This document shows, in pieces, positions 31,605-38,837 of a stretch of 38,845 nucleotides of DNA. Below the pieces are notes generated by a model that had not been told where the DNA came from, searched no databases, and saw only the letters and a program-made list of their open reading frames with translations. Made by a program: the position numbers and the translations under genes. Origin of the DNA: Candidatus Omnitrophota bacterium (GTDB taxonomy: Bacteria; Omnitrophota; Gorgyraeia; JABMRJ01); contig JADHWH010000013.1 of NCBI GenBank assembly GCA_016783555.1, positions 1 to 38,845 on the forward strand, given 5' to 3'. How positions within the stretch are numbered: position 1 is the stretch's first letter; every line of letters starts with the position of its first letter.

Positions 31605-33177
31605 ATATCTCTTTAACCTCGTCGTAGTCGAGTTCTTCTCTAGCGAGCAGCTCTTTTACGCATTTTTCTAAAACGGCCTTCTCTTTTTTAAGCAGCTCTT
31701 CAACCTCTTTTGTGCAGTCGTCAAATATACTAGCCCTATCCTCATTGAGTTTCTTTCTGACGTCTTCGGAGAGCTGTTCTTTTGGAATAATGGTGTAGTC
31801 TCCTACCAGGCTGCTCTTACCCATGCCCAGCCTCCATACCATGATATGGGCCTTGGCCATTGCGCTTCTGAAATCCGCGGATACGCCGTCGCTGGTCGTG
31901 CCGAAGGTGAGTTTCTCCGCTACATATCCGCCGAGCGCTACCTTTATATCCGCCATATACGCGTCCTTGCTTCTTGTATACTCCTCTTCGCGCGGAGAGG
32001 CGTGGACAGCGCCGAGCGTCTCTTTTCTCGATATTATCGAGGCCTTAAAGACGTCTTCTGTCGGGTGCAGCCTGTAAAGGACCAAAAGGTGCCCCGACTC
32101 GTGATACGCTATCATCTCTCTTTCTCTCTGGGTCATCTTCCTTCTGCGCTTAGCGCCCATCTCTATTCTCTCAATCGCCTCGCTTATCTCATCCATGGTA
32201 ACCCTGTCCTTCTTGTTTCTTGTGGCAATAAGCGCGGCTTCTTTTACTGTATTGGCGATATCCGCCGGGCTTTTATAGACCGCCTTTCTGGCGAGGCGGC
32301 CCAGGTCTATATTGGGGTCGTGTTTTACCTTGCCCAGATAATACGTAAAGAGCTTTTCTCTTCCGTCAACGCCCGGCAGGTCTATATATACCTTCCTGTC
32401 AAAACGGCCCGGTCTAACGAGTGCGGGATCCAATATGCTTTCAGCAGCGTTGGTGGCTCCTACAACTATGACGTTCTCTTCTTTATCTTTAAGACCGTCC
32501 ATTTCAACTAAAAGCTGATTTTGGGTAGCATTGCCTTCCTGTCCACCATACATACTAAAAGTTCTTGCTCTACCAATTGCATCTAATTCATCGATAAATA
32601 CTATGCAGGCGCCGTATCCATAGGCCATCAAGCGCGCCCTCTTGAAAAGTTTGCGTATCTTGCTCGCCCCGACCCCCACAAATATCTCGTTGAATTCGCT
32701 GGCTGCCATAGGCAAGAAGGGGACCTTTGCTTCGGTCGCTATCGCCTTGGCTAGATAGGTCTTGCCGCATCCTGGCGGGCCGACCATGAGGATGCCTCGG
32801 ATAATTCTGCCGCCGATTTTTTGCAGCATCGTCCTGTCTTTGATTAACTGCACTACCTCCCACGCTTCCATCTTGGCTTCGTCTATCCCTATTACATCAT
32901 CCCACTTGACATTTACATCCGCGGCCTTCACTTTTCCTGCGGCAATCTTGGTCATACCGCCCCGCAGAAAGAATAGCCACATGAAGACAAAGACGGAGGC
33001 ATTAATCACGCCCATCAAGATATACATGGGTATCTGTATTAATTGCATCTGCCTATAGAAAGATTCGATCCTCGACAGGCCCCATATCAGAAGAAAGAGA
33101 AGTGTCAAAATAACGATGACTATGGTCATGATTATCCAGTAAAGACTGAAATACATCTTGAATCTTCGTGACAACAT
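31564..33177 (-). CDS. FtsH-like membrane AAA+ zinc protease, short N-terminal form
   Basis: 537 residues from the ATG at 33177, with AGGGGTGG 5-6 nt before it (the GTG at 33186 is too close to that site). Two membrane segments, about 7-33 and 49-70, with a loop of only about 15 residues; the large periplasmic domain of true FtsH is missing. AAA+ motifs: Walker A GPPGCGKT, Walker B IVFIDELDAIGR, sensor VVGATNAAE and the Arg finger region RPGRFDRKVY. Protease: HESGH (zinc) and the downstream Asp in SADFRSA. An FtsH paralogue, probably with a specialised substrate set. Confidence 0.92.
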   Translation of the reverse strand: MLSRRFKMYFSLYWIIMTIVIVILTLLFLLIWGLSRIESFYRQMQLIQIPMYILMGVINASVFVFMWLFFLRGGMTKIAAGKVKAADVNVKWDDVIGIDEAKMEAWEVVQLIKDRTMLQKIGGRIIRGILMVGPPGCGKTYLAKAIATEAKVPFLPMAASEFNEIFVGVGASKIRKLFKRARLMAYGYGACIVFIDELDAIGRARTFSMYGGQEGNATQNQLLVEMDGLKDKEENVIVVGATNAAESILDPALVRPGRFDRKVYIDLPGVDGREKLFTYYLGKVKHDPNIDLGRLARKAVYKSPADIANTVKEAALIATRNKKDRVTMDEISEAIERIEMGAKRRRKMTQREREMIAYHESGHLLVLYRLHPTEDVFKASIISRKETLGAVHASPREEEYTRSKDAYMADIKVALGGYVAEKLTFGTTSDGVSADFRSAMAKAHIMVWRLGMGKSSLVGDYTIIPKEQLSEDVRKKLNEDRASIFDDCTKEVEELLKKEKAVLEKCVKELLAREELDYDEVKEIFDDYDKGHKKTSK

Positions 33178-33192
33178 AGGATCCACCCCTTT

Positions 33193-34029
33193 TTACAGTT
33201 TTTTCAACTGTTTATCAAGCTCCCTAAGCGCCTGTTTCAGCTCCTCTTTTTTCGGAGCGACGCCGTGGAACTTATTATTATGTTCTATAAAAGAGATACC
33301 TTTGCCCTTTACGGTATCGGCAATGATTATCGCGGGTCTCCTTTTAATCTTTTCTGCCTCATCCAAGGCTTCCATTAGTCTCTCTACGTCGTGGCCATCA
33401 ACCTCTATAGAATGCCACCCGAAAGCCTCCCATCTTGATTTTAACTGCGCCATCTCCTTTACGTCGCAGCACAAGCCGTCTATCTGAAAATGGTTCCGGT
33501 CCATTATGACGCAGATGTTATCAAGGTTGTAATGCGAAGCCGTCATCGCGCCTTCCCATATCTGGCCTTCGTTTGTCTCTCCGTCGCCTATAAGGCAGTA
33601 GACCCTGCAGCCATTATTATTGAGCCTCAATCCTAAGGCCATGCCGTTAGCAATAGAAAGGCCCTGCCCTAAAGAACCGCTCGATATCTCCAGTCCGGGC
33701 AGACCCAGCTGCGGATGCCCTTGCAACCGACTGCCTAACTGCCTGAGCGTCATCAGTTCCTTCTTGGGAAAGAATCCGACATCGGCTAAGACCGCATACA
33801 ATGCGGGGCATCCGTGTCCTTTGGATAATACAAACCTGTCGCGTCTCTCCCATTCCGGATTTTTAGCGTCGAACTTTAGCTTATAATAATACAATGCTAC
33901 GAGTATCTCTACCTCGGAAAGTGAGCCGCCTGTATGGCCGCTTCCCGCCCTCTCGAGCATAGTCAGAATATCTTTCCTTATCGCAATCGCCTTCTTCTTC
34001 AGCTCTTTTATATCCGGCCGTTTCTTCAC
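33193..34029 (-). CDS. Transketolase, N-terminal subunit
   Basis: Thiamine-diphosphate-binding half, 278 residues. GHTGGSLSEVEILVALYYY, DRFVLSKGHGCPALYAVL, SSGSLGQGLSIANGMALG and the ThDP/Mg motif GDGETNEGQIWEGAMTASHYNLDNICVIMDRN. The partner half is at 29585-30523. Start is the GTG at 34029, given by a junction element with AGGAGG 9 nt upstream, and overlaps a mini-ORF stop as GTGA. Confidence 0.95.
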   Translation of the reverse strand: MKKRPDIKELKKKAIAIRKDILTMLERAGSGHTGGSLSEVEILVALYYYKLKFDAKNPEWERRDRFVLSKGHGCPALYAVLADVGFFPKKELMTLRQLGSRLQGHPQLGLPGLEISSGSLGQGLSIANGMALGLRLNNNGCRVYCLIGDGETNEGQIWEGAMTASHYNLDNICVIMDRNHFQIDGLCCDVKEMAQLKSRWEAFGWHSIEVDGHDVERLMEALDEAEKIKRRPAIIIADTVKGKGISFIEHNNKFHGVAPKKEELKQALRELDKQLKKL

Positions 34030-34082
34030 CCCGTTAGACCTCCTCGCCCTGTTAAACCTCTTTGAGGTCTAACGGGGTTCAT
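34026..34082 (-). repeat. Junction element upstream of transketolase N-terminal gene
   Basis: Starts ATGAACCCCGTTAGACC (34082) and ends GAGGAGGTCTAACGGGGTG, the transketolase GTG. The TPR gene's TGA overlaps the element's ATG (ATGA) and the mini-ORF's TGA overlaps the GTG (GTGA), so the relay is complete. Mini-ORF: MNPVRPQRGLTGRGGLTG. The inner copy (GGTTTAACAGGG) is degenerate but keeps the reading frame. Confidence 0.88.
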
Positions 34083-35602
34083 TGTTTTTTCTTCAGCTTC
34101 TCTTTTACCAATTCTTGTTTTGGGTCTAACTCCAGCGATCTCTTCCATGCCTTCCTCGCTTTGTCTATCTCCCCCATCTTATAATACGTCTCTCCCAGGT
34201 GGTCATACACAATAGGGTCATCATCTACGAGTCTAGCAGCTCTCTCTAGTTCAGCTAATGCTTCATCCATCATGCCCTTCTTAAAATATGCCCATCCCAG
34301 ACTATCTATATACGCCCCATTATCCGGGTCGAACTCCAACGCCTTCTCTATAAGGCTTACCGCCTCATCCAGATTTGTTCCGTCTTCCGCAAACATATAC
34401 CCGAGATAATTGCAGGCGTCCGCATATTTCGGATTCAGCTTTATGCTTTTTCTAAATTCGGCTATCGCTTCGGCCCTCTTGCCTCCGCGCTCATATGCGG
34501 CGCCTAAATAGAAATGGAGCTGGGCGTTTTCAGGATTATACGAAAGCGCCCTCGTATAATAAGACGCCGCCTCGTCGTGCTCTTTTTGGGCAGATTTTAC
34601 AAAGCCAAACGCGAGAAAGAGCCTTTCGTTTTCAAGGCCGAGCGCTTCGGCCTCTCCTAATGCCTCCGCGGCTTTATCATGCCTTTGTTCCGACATATAT
34701 ATGTATGCCAATTCCAGATAACCGCTTACATCCGCGGGGTCGATCTTTATAAAAAACCTGTGCTGGCGTATAGCCTCTTCGACATTTTTCTGTTTATAAT
34801 AAATACTGCCCAGGTGCCTATAGATTTTCTTGTTTAAGGGATCGACCCTTAAGGCCTCTTCGTAATAACCTATGGCGGTCTCGGTCTCTTCTTTCATTTC
34901 ATAAAGAAGCCCCAATGCCAAATATGCCTCTATATAATCTGGCCTTAGCCGGATTACGGTCTTGAGCTCTTCTACGGCAGAGTCGACCCTGCCTAATCTG
35001 GAATAGATAAGAGCCAAGTTAAAATGGAGAGGGGGGTTTCTGTCTTTCTCTTTTTCCAGGAGCTTTTCGTAAACACCGGCTGCTTCCTCCATCTTTTCCT
35101 GCATCACATATAAATCCGCTAACGACGTCAATGCCTCCATACTCCCGGGATTCAGTTTGATAATCTCTTCATACTCACAAGCAGCTTCGGTGAATTCTTT
35201 TTGTGAGGTATATATTAACGCTAAAAGAATGCGGGGTTTTGTATTATCCGGATTAAACCTCTTTGCGAGCTTAAGGTGGTTTACCGCCTTTTTGTGCTCG
35301 TTTTTCAAGAGATAACCGGTAGCTATCCTTGTATGTATAAAACTTGATTCGTAATCCTGCCTTAGCGCCTCTTTATATTCTCCTATCGCCTCGTCAATCT
35401 TGCCTTCGTTTTCATAAACAATGCCCATTGCGTAATGGGCAAGCGCGGCCGATTCTGCCGTAGTCGGCGCAGCCTCTCTTGAGATAACAGGAAAACCCTT
35501 TTTATGCGGCAGGGTATCGATCGCTGCGTATAAATTATAACCGTATAATAATAGGGTAAGTGCTAATACTAGAGATGCCTTTAACTGAGTCTGTCTCTTC
35601 AT
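34079..35602 (-). CDS. Exported TPR-repeat protein
   Basis: 507 residues with an N-terminal signal peptide (about 1-26, ending YGYNLYA). The rest is a run of about a dozen tetratricopeptide repeats, recognisable from A-x(3)-Y-E and G-x(2)-Y patterns such as AIGYYEEALRVDPLNKKIYRHLG and AIAEFRKSIKLNPKYADACNYLG. It is likely a periplasmic or secreted scaffold for protein complexes; the partner is unknown. The stop is supplied by a junction element. SerS-like or enzymatic domains are absent. Confidence 0.88.
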   Translation of the reverse strand: MKRQTQLKASLVLALTLLLYGYNLYAAIDTLPHKKGFPVISREAAPTTAESAALAHYAMGIVYENEGKIDEAIGEYKEALRQDYESSFIHTRIATGYLLKNEHKKAVNHLKLAKRFNPDNTKPRILLALIYTSQKEFTEAACEYEEIIKLNPGSMEALTSLADLYVMQEKMEEAAGVYEKLLEKEKDRNPPLHFNLALIYSRLGRVDSAVEELKTVIRLRPDYIEAYLALGLLYEMKEETETAIGYYEEALRVDPLNKKIYRHLGSIYYKQKNVEEAIRQHRFFIKIDPADVSGYLELAYIYMSEQRHDKAAEALGEAEALGLENERLFLAFGFVKSAQKEHDEAASYYTRALSYNPENAQLHFYLGAAYERGGKRAEAIAEFRKSIKLNPKYADACNYLGYMFAEDGTNLDEAVSLIEKALEFDPDNGAYIDSLGWAYFKKGMMDEALAELERAARLVDDDPIVYDHLGETYYKMGEIDKARKAWKRSLELDPKQELVKEKLKKKQ

Positions 35603-35617
35603 GGCGATAGGTTAATC

Positions 35618-35707
35618 TTATCTCTTCTTGTGTCTATCTCTTCTAAGGCGCTTCTTCCTTTTATGTTTCGCCATCTTGCGCTTCTTGCGCTTTCTTCCGC
35701 ATGGCAT
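35618..35707 (-). CDS. 29-residue basic protein, AURKAIP1/COX24-type (ribosome-associated)
   Basis: MPCGRKRKKRKMAKHKRKKR..., 29 residues, two thirds Lys/Arg. AGGGGGTGA is about 8 nt before the ATG at 35707. It is like the very small basic AURKAIP1/COX24-domain proteins of bacteria, which bind the small ribosomal subunit. A longer frame starting in the AT-rich repeat is not supported. Too short for standard ORF thresholds; assignment is by composition and pattern. Confidence 0.75.
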   Translation of the reverse strand: MPCGRKRKKRKMAKHKRKKRLRRDRHKKR

Positions 35708-35729
35708 ATTACCGTTCACCCCCTTAATC

Positions 35730-35870
35730 AAAAAATTCGAAATCCGAATATCGAAATCCGAAACAAATTCGAATTGCCAAAAATCGAATAATCGAAACAT
35801 AGGGTTTTGAACATTTGAAAATTCGAATTTCTAGTTTGTTTCGAATTTCGAATTTCGTGTTTCGGATTTA
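35730..35870. repeat. AT-rich inverted-repeat block
   Basis: A run of TTCGAAATCCGAA / TTCGAATTTCGAA-type units in both orientations between the 29-residue gene and hisG. TTCGGATTTCG motifs at the left are mirrored by CGAATTTCGTGTTTCGG at the right. It carries stops in all frames. Position is approximate. Confidence 0.7.
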
Positions 35871-35874
35871 ACAT

Positions 35875-36747
35875 TCAATATATCACTTTGTTTAATGGGT
35901 ATTCGACTATTCCTTGCGCGCCTGCTTTTTTTAATTTAGGTATGATATTCTTTACCGTGCTCTCGTCGAGTATGGTATCTACATCGACCCACCCCTCTTG
36001 AGAGAGGCTTGAAATCGTGGGTCTTTTCATAGCGGGCAGGATACTAAGCACTCTCTTTAAATCTTTTTTTGAGACATTCATCTTCAGGCCCACTTTATTC
36101 TCGGCCAATATGGCGCCTTTTAAAAGAAGCGCTATATTGTCTATCTTCTCCCTCTTTCGCTTATCTTTATATGCTTTTCTATTCGCGATCAACTGTGTTG
36201 TGGACGTGCATATAGTATCTATTATCTTGAGGTTATTAGCCTTAAGGCTGGAGCCGGTCTCCGTCAGCTCTACTATGGCATCCACCAGTTCCATATTCGC
36301 CTTAACTTCTGTGGCGCCCCAGCTGAAATCAACCTCTGCCTGGATCTTCTTTCTCTTTAAATACTTCTTCGTTACGCTTACAAGCTCGGTTGCGATGCGC
36401 TTTCCCTTCAGGTCTTTTGCGCTCTTTATCCTCGAGCCGGCGGGGACGGCCAATACCCACCTTACGGGCTGCATCCCTCTCTTGGCATAGATTAATTCGC
36501 TGACTTTAACCACGCTTGAGCCCTTCTCCATTATCCAGTCATTGCCCGTTATGCCGCAGTCCAATGTGCCGTTCTCCACATATTCAGACATCTCCTGGGC
36601 GCGCAGCATAAGAGGGTCTATGTCGGGGTCATCTATATAGGGGATATAGGACCTTTCGCTTACCCTTATATCAAAACCGGCTTTCTTGAATATCCTTATT
36701 GTGGACTCCTGAAGGCTTCCTTTTGGTATGCCGAGCTTGAGCTTCAT
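35875..36747 (-). CDS. hisG: ATP phosphoribosyltransferase, long form
   Basis: First step of histidine synthesis: joins PRPP and ATP. 290 residues, the long form with a C-terminal regulatory domain, so feedback by His without HisZ is expected. N-terminal LGIPKGSLQESTIRIFKKAGF, DCGITGNDWIME, and TELVSVTKKYLKRKKI; C-terminal GWVDVDTILDE and VEYPLNKVIY. No other his gene is in the window. The start is given by a junction element. Consumes PRPP made by Prs. Confidence 0.95.
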   Translation of the reverse strand: MKLKLGIPKGSLQESTIRIFKKAGFDIRVSERSYIPYIDDPDIDPLMLRAQEMSEYVENGTLDCGITGNDWIMEKGSSVVKVSELIYAKRGMQPVRWVLAVPAGSRIKSAKDLKGKRIATELVSVTKKYLKRKKIQAEVDFSWGATEVKANMELVDAIVELTETGSSLKANNLKIIDTICTSTTQLIANRKAYKDKRKREKIDNIALLLKGAILAENKVGLKMNVSKKDLKRVLSILPAMKRPTISSLSQEGWVDVDTILDESTVKNIIPKLKKAGAQGIVEYPLNKVIY

Positions 36748-36798
36748 CCCGTTAGACCTCCTTCTCGAATCCCGTTAGAACGGTCTAACGGGATTCAT
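36745..36798 (-). repeat. Junction element upstream of hisG
   Basis: Begins ATGAATCCCGTTAGACC (36798), holds a 13-bp inverted repeat GAATCCCGTTAGA / TCTAACGGGATTC (loop 4 nt), then AGGAGGTCTAACGGGATG, the hisG start. The upstream 45-residue gene's TGA overlaps the element's ATG. The mini-ORF here is MNPVRPF followed by TAA, so the reading frame does not run to the hisG start as in the prs and transketolase copies. The left arm can pair with either downstream copy. Confidence 0.88.
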
Positions 36799-36932
36799 AG
36801 TTCGACCTCTCTTCTTAAGATCTTCCTGGTCTTTGACCTTGTGCGCTTATACCTCTTATCGCTCTTTTTAACCCTTGTCCGGGGGTTTATGCGCCACGTC
36901 CTTCTTATCTTTACCTTTTTTTTCTTAGGCAT
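36795..36932 (-). CDS. 45-residue very basic protein
   Basis: MPKKKKVKIRRTWRINPRTR... , 45 residues, rich in Lys and Arg, with a WRINPRTRVKKS core that I have seen in small conserved bacterial proteins of unknown role, possibly nucleic-acid or ribosome binding. A strong promoter (TTGACA-17-TACAAT) is upstream. Its stop TGA is within a junction element and overlaps that element's ATG. Likely cotranscribed with hisG. Confidence 0.75.
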   Translation of the reverse strand: MPKKKKVKIRRTWRINPRTRVKKSDKRYKRTRSKTRKILRREVEL

Positions 36933-36951
36933 AAGAGCTGCGTGCCCACAT

Positions 36952-36980
36952 ATTGTATATAATTATACTATAATTGTCAA
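36952..36980 (-). promoter_or_regulatory. Promoter of the 45-residue gene and hisG
   Basis: TTGACA (36980-36975), a 17-nt spacer and TACAAT (36957-36952) on the minus strand. A second TATAAT lies within the spacer. The predicted leader is about 13 nt. Confidence 0.75.
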
Positions 36981-36986
36981 GGTAAA

Positions 36987-37619
36987 CTATATATGTGGGC
37001 CTGGATATAAAGATATAATACGCCTGGCCTCTTTTTTTGGCAGGAATTTATAAAGTCCCAGCAGTCTCGAGAATATCAGCGTCTGGCACGCCCGTTCGCA
37101 GGCCCTGGCCCTTTCGAAGGCCGAATCTAAATCCTTTCCCACCACCAACAGCCCGTGGTTCGGCAGAAGGATAGCGTTATGCTTTCCCATAAGGGCGGAT
37201 ATCTCCGCGGCCAGCTCTTTAGAGCCCGCCGGCCGGTACGCTGCCCTGCATATCTCCGACCCTAAAGATGCCAAAAGTTCGTAACTCACAGCGCCTAATC
37301 TCATCTTTGAACTGGCGACTGCTGTCGAGAATATCGGGTGCAGATGTAAGACCGCTCTTATGTCGCTCCTCTTTTTATAACAGACCGCATGCATGTACTT
37401 TTCCGAGCTGGGGGTACCGCCCGAAATGCTGCCGCTTCTAAGATCGATGCGGACGTAGCTCTTAATGTCCGACGAATCCAGGGGAAGCCCCTTTCCCTTT
37501 ATATACACAAAACGGCCTTCCCTCGCGCTGATGTTGCCGCCTTTTGCGATGACGAGCCGCGCCCTTACGATTCTTCTTCCGGTCTTTACCAACTCTTTTC
37601 TTATATCTTTTTTGGCCAT
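36987..37619 (-). CDS. Class II aldolase/adducin family protein
   Basis: 210 residues. Family members include fuculose/rhamnulose 1-phosphate aldolases, ribulose 5-phosphate epimerases and methylthioribulose 1-phosphate dehydratase. Zinc ligands are seen in LHLHPIFST and LLPNHGLLVVG; the N-terminus has VIAKGGNISAREG. The substrate cannot be told from sequence. It is divergent from the next gene, with only about 50 nt between starts. The start is near-leaderless by promoter position. Confidence 0.9.
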   Translation of the reverse strand: MAKKDIRKELVKTGRRIVRARLVIAKGGNISAREGRFVYIKGKGLPLDSSDIKSYVRIDLRSGSISGGTPSSEKYMHAVCYKKRSDIRAVLHLHPIFSTAVASSKMRLGAVSYELLASLGSEICRAAYRPAGSKELAAEISALMGKHNAILLPNHGLLVVGKDLDSAFERARACERACQTLIFSRLLGLYKFLPKKEARRIISLYPGPHI

Positions 37620-37628
37620 AACAACAAA

Positions 37629-37637
37629 ATTCTACCA
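37629..37637 (-). promoter_or_regulatory. Extended -10 of the aldolase gene, near-leaderless
   Basis: TGGTAGAAT on the minus strand, 9 nt before the ATG at 37619. No good -35 is seen, so the extended -10 would have to compensate. Confidence 0.4.
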
Positions 37638-37652
37638 TATTTAAAATAAATA

Positions 37653-37661
37653 TGCTATAAT
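37653..37661 (+). promoter_or_regulatory. Extended -10 of the SurA_N-type gene, leaderless
   Basis: TGCTATAAT, followed after 7 nt by the ATG at 37669; transcription should start at or next to that ATG. The -35 region is weak. No Shine-Dalgarno sequence lies before the ATG. Confidence 0.6.
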
Positions 37662-37668
37662 TAAAAAG

Positions 37669-38376
37669 ATGCTGAGACAGTTAAGGCAAAAAAAGGTGAT
37701 GAAGAGGATCCTCTGGGGGCTTGCGCTCGTTATTATCCCGGCATTCGTCTTTTGGGGCGCGGGCGGCTTGCGGGAATCGAGTAATTACGCGGGCACCGTC
37801 TTTGGAAAGAGGGTCTCATTCGACGAATATCGGGAAAGCCTGAATGCAGCGAAGAACCAGGCCTTGATAATGTACGGCTCTAATTTTTACAAGATGCGGG
37901 AGGCGATGGATCTGGATAATCAGGCATGGGATCGCATAATTATGCTCAACGAGGCAGAGCGCTGCAGGATAAAGGTGACCGACAGCGAAGTCATAGCAAG
38001 GATCTCTTCCTTCGGCTTCTTCCGAAATAAAGAAGGTTCGTTCGACAAGGGGGCCTATGACATAATCCTCAAAAACACCTTCAGGACAGACCCCCGCCGT
38101 TTCGAAGAAGATATAAGGCAGTGGCTGATTATTGAGAAATTGGTGCAGTCAGTCATTGAAGAAGCGGACGAGCCTCCCGACGGCCAGACTGAAGAAGAGG
38201 CCCTCGAAACCAGATTCAAGACCTACCAGGATTGGCGCGCAGACCTATACGACAGGGCAAACCTTGTAAGCAATATAGAACTGCCGGAACCCGAAAAACC
38301 AGATCTGGAAATCGACATAGCCGAGCAAGAAGAAAGAGAAGGGGGGCTCCCACCTTCTCCTCCCGAAGAAAAATAA
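37669..38376 (+). CDS. SurA_N/PpiD-like membrane-anchored protein without PPIase domain
   Basis: 235 residues. Cytoplasmic basic start (MLRQLRQKKVMKR), one membrane anchor (about 14-32), then a helical domain (about 38-165) resembling the chaperone domain of SurA/PpiD, with VFGKRVSFDEYRESLN, DRIIMLNEAERCRIKVTDSEVI and DPRRFEEDIRQWL. No parvulin domain follows; the tail is acidic and proline rich (PEPEKPDLEID, PPSPPEEK). It would be a holdase-type factor in the envelope. Function is inferred from shape, not from a motif. Confidence 0.8.
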   Translation: MLRQLRQKKVMKRILWGLALVIIPAFVFWGAGGLRESSNYAGTVFGKRVSFDEYRESLNAAKNQALIMYGSNFYKMREAMDLDNQAWDRIIMLNEAERCRIKVTDSEVIARISSFGFFRNKEGSFDKGAYDIILKNTFRTDPRRFEEDIRQWLIIEKLVQSVIEEADEPPDGQTEEEALETRFKTYQDWRADLYDRANLVSNIELPEPEKPDLEIDIAEQEEREGGLPPSPPEEK

Positions 38377-38387
38377 AGCCTTCCCTC

Positions 38388-38837
38388 TTATTTCAGGAGG
38401 TGTTTTACCTCTTTCATGAATTGGGTGATGTCTTTGAATTGGCGGTAGACTGAGGCGAAGCGGACATACGCAACCTCGTCGAGGCGGTGGAGTTTAGACA
38501 TTACGACCTCGCCTATCTCTTTTGCCTGCACTTCCTTATCGTATTTTCTCTGTATCGTTCTTTCGATGTCATCGACAAGTTTCTCTATCCGCTCCGTGCT
38601 GATGGGTCTCTTTTCGCAAGCGGTTATTATCCCGCCCAAGAGTTTCTTTCTGTCAAAATTTTCACGGCGGCCGTCTTTTTTGATAACCATAAGGCGGGAT
38701 TCCTCGACGTATTCATAGGTCGTAAATCTCCGCTCGCACTTGACGCACTCCCTGCGCCTCCTTACGGCCTTTCCTTCCTCGCTCGAGCGCGAGTCTATCA
38801 CTTTATGGTCTCTGCTTCCGCAATACGGGCATATCAT
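38388..38837 (-). CDS. nrdR: Transcriptional repressor NrdR
   Basis: ATP/dATP-sensing repressor of ribonucleotide reductase genes. 149 residues. N-terminal zinc ribbon CPYC ... CVKC with RRRRECVKCERRFTTYEY, then the ATP-cone (about 47-135, VIKKDGRRENFDRKKLLGGI). Complete in the window. It converges with the SurA_N-type gene (11-nt gap) without a visible terminator. No nrd genes are in the window. Confidence 0.97.
   Translation of the reverse strand: MICPYCGSRDHKVIDSRSSEEGKAVRRRRECVKCERRFTTYEYVEESRLMVIKKDGRRENFDRKKLLGGIITACEKRPISTERIEKLVDDIERTIQRKYDKEVQAKEIGEVVMSKLHRLDEVAYVRFASVYRQFKDITQFMKEVKHLLK

Noticed and set aside
32588-32863. 91-residue ORF inside the FtsH-like gene
   Set aside because: Out-of-frame shadow of the AAA+ domain.
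26493-36798. Junction elements as CRISPR or classical intrinsic terminators
   Set aside because: They are not regularly spaced with spacers, have no T-run, and end exactly at start codons.
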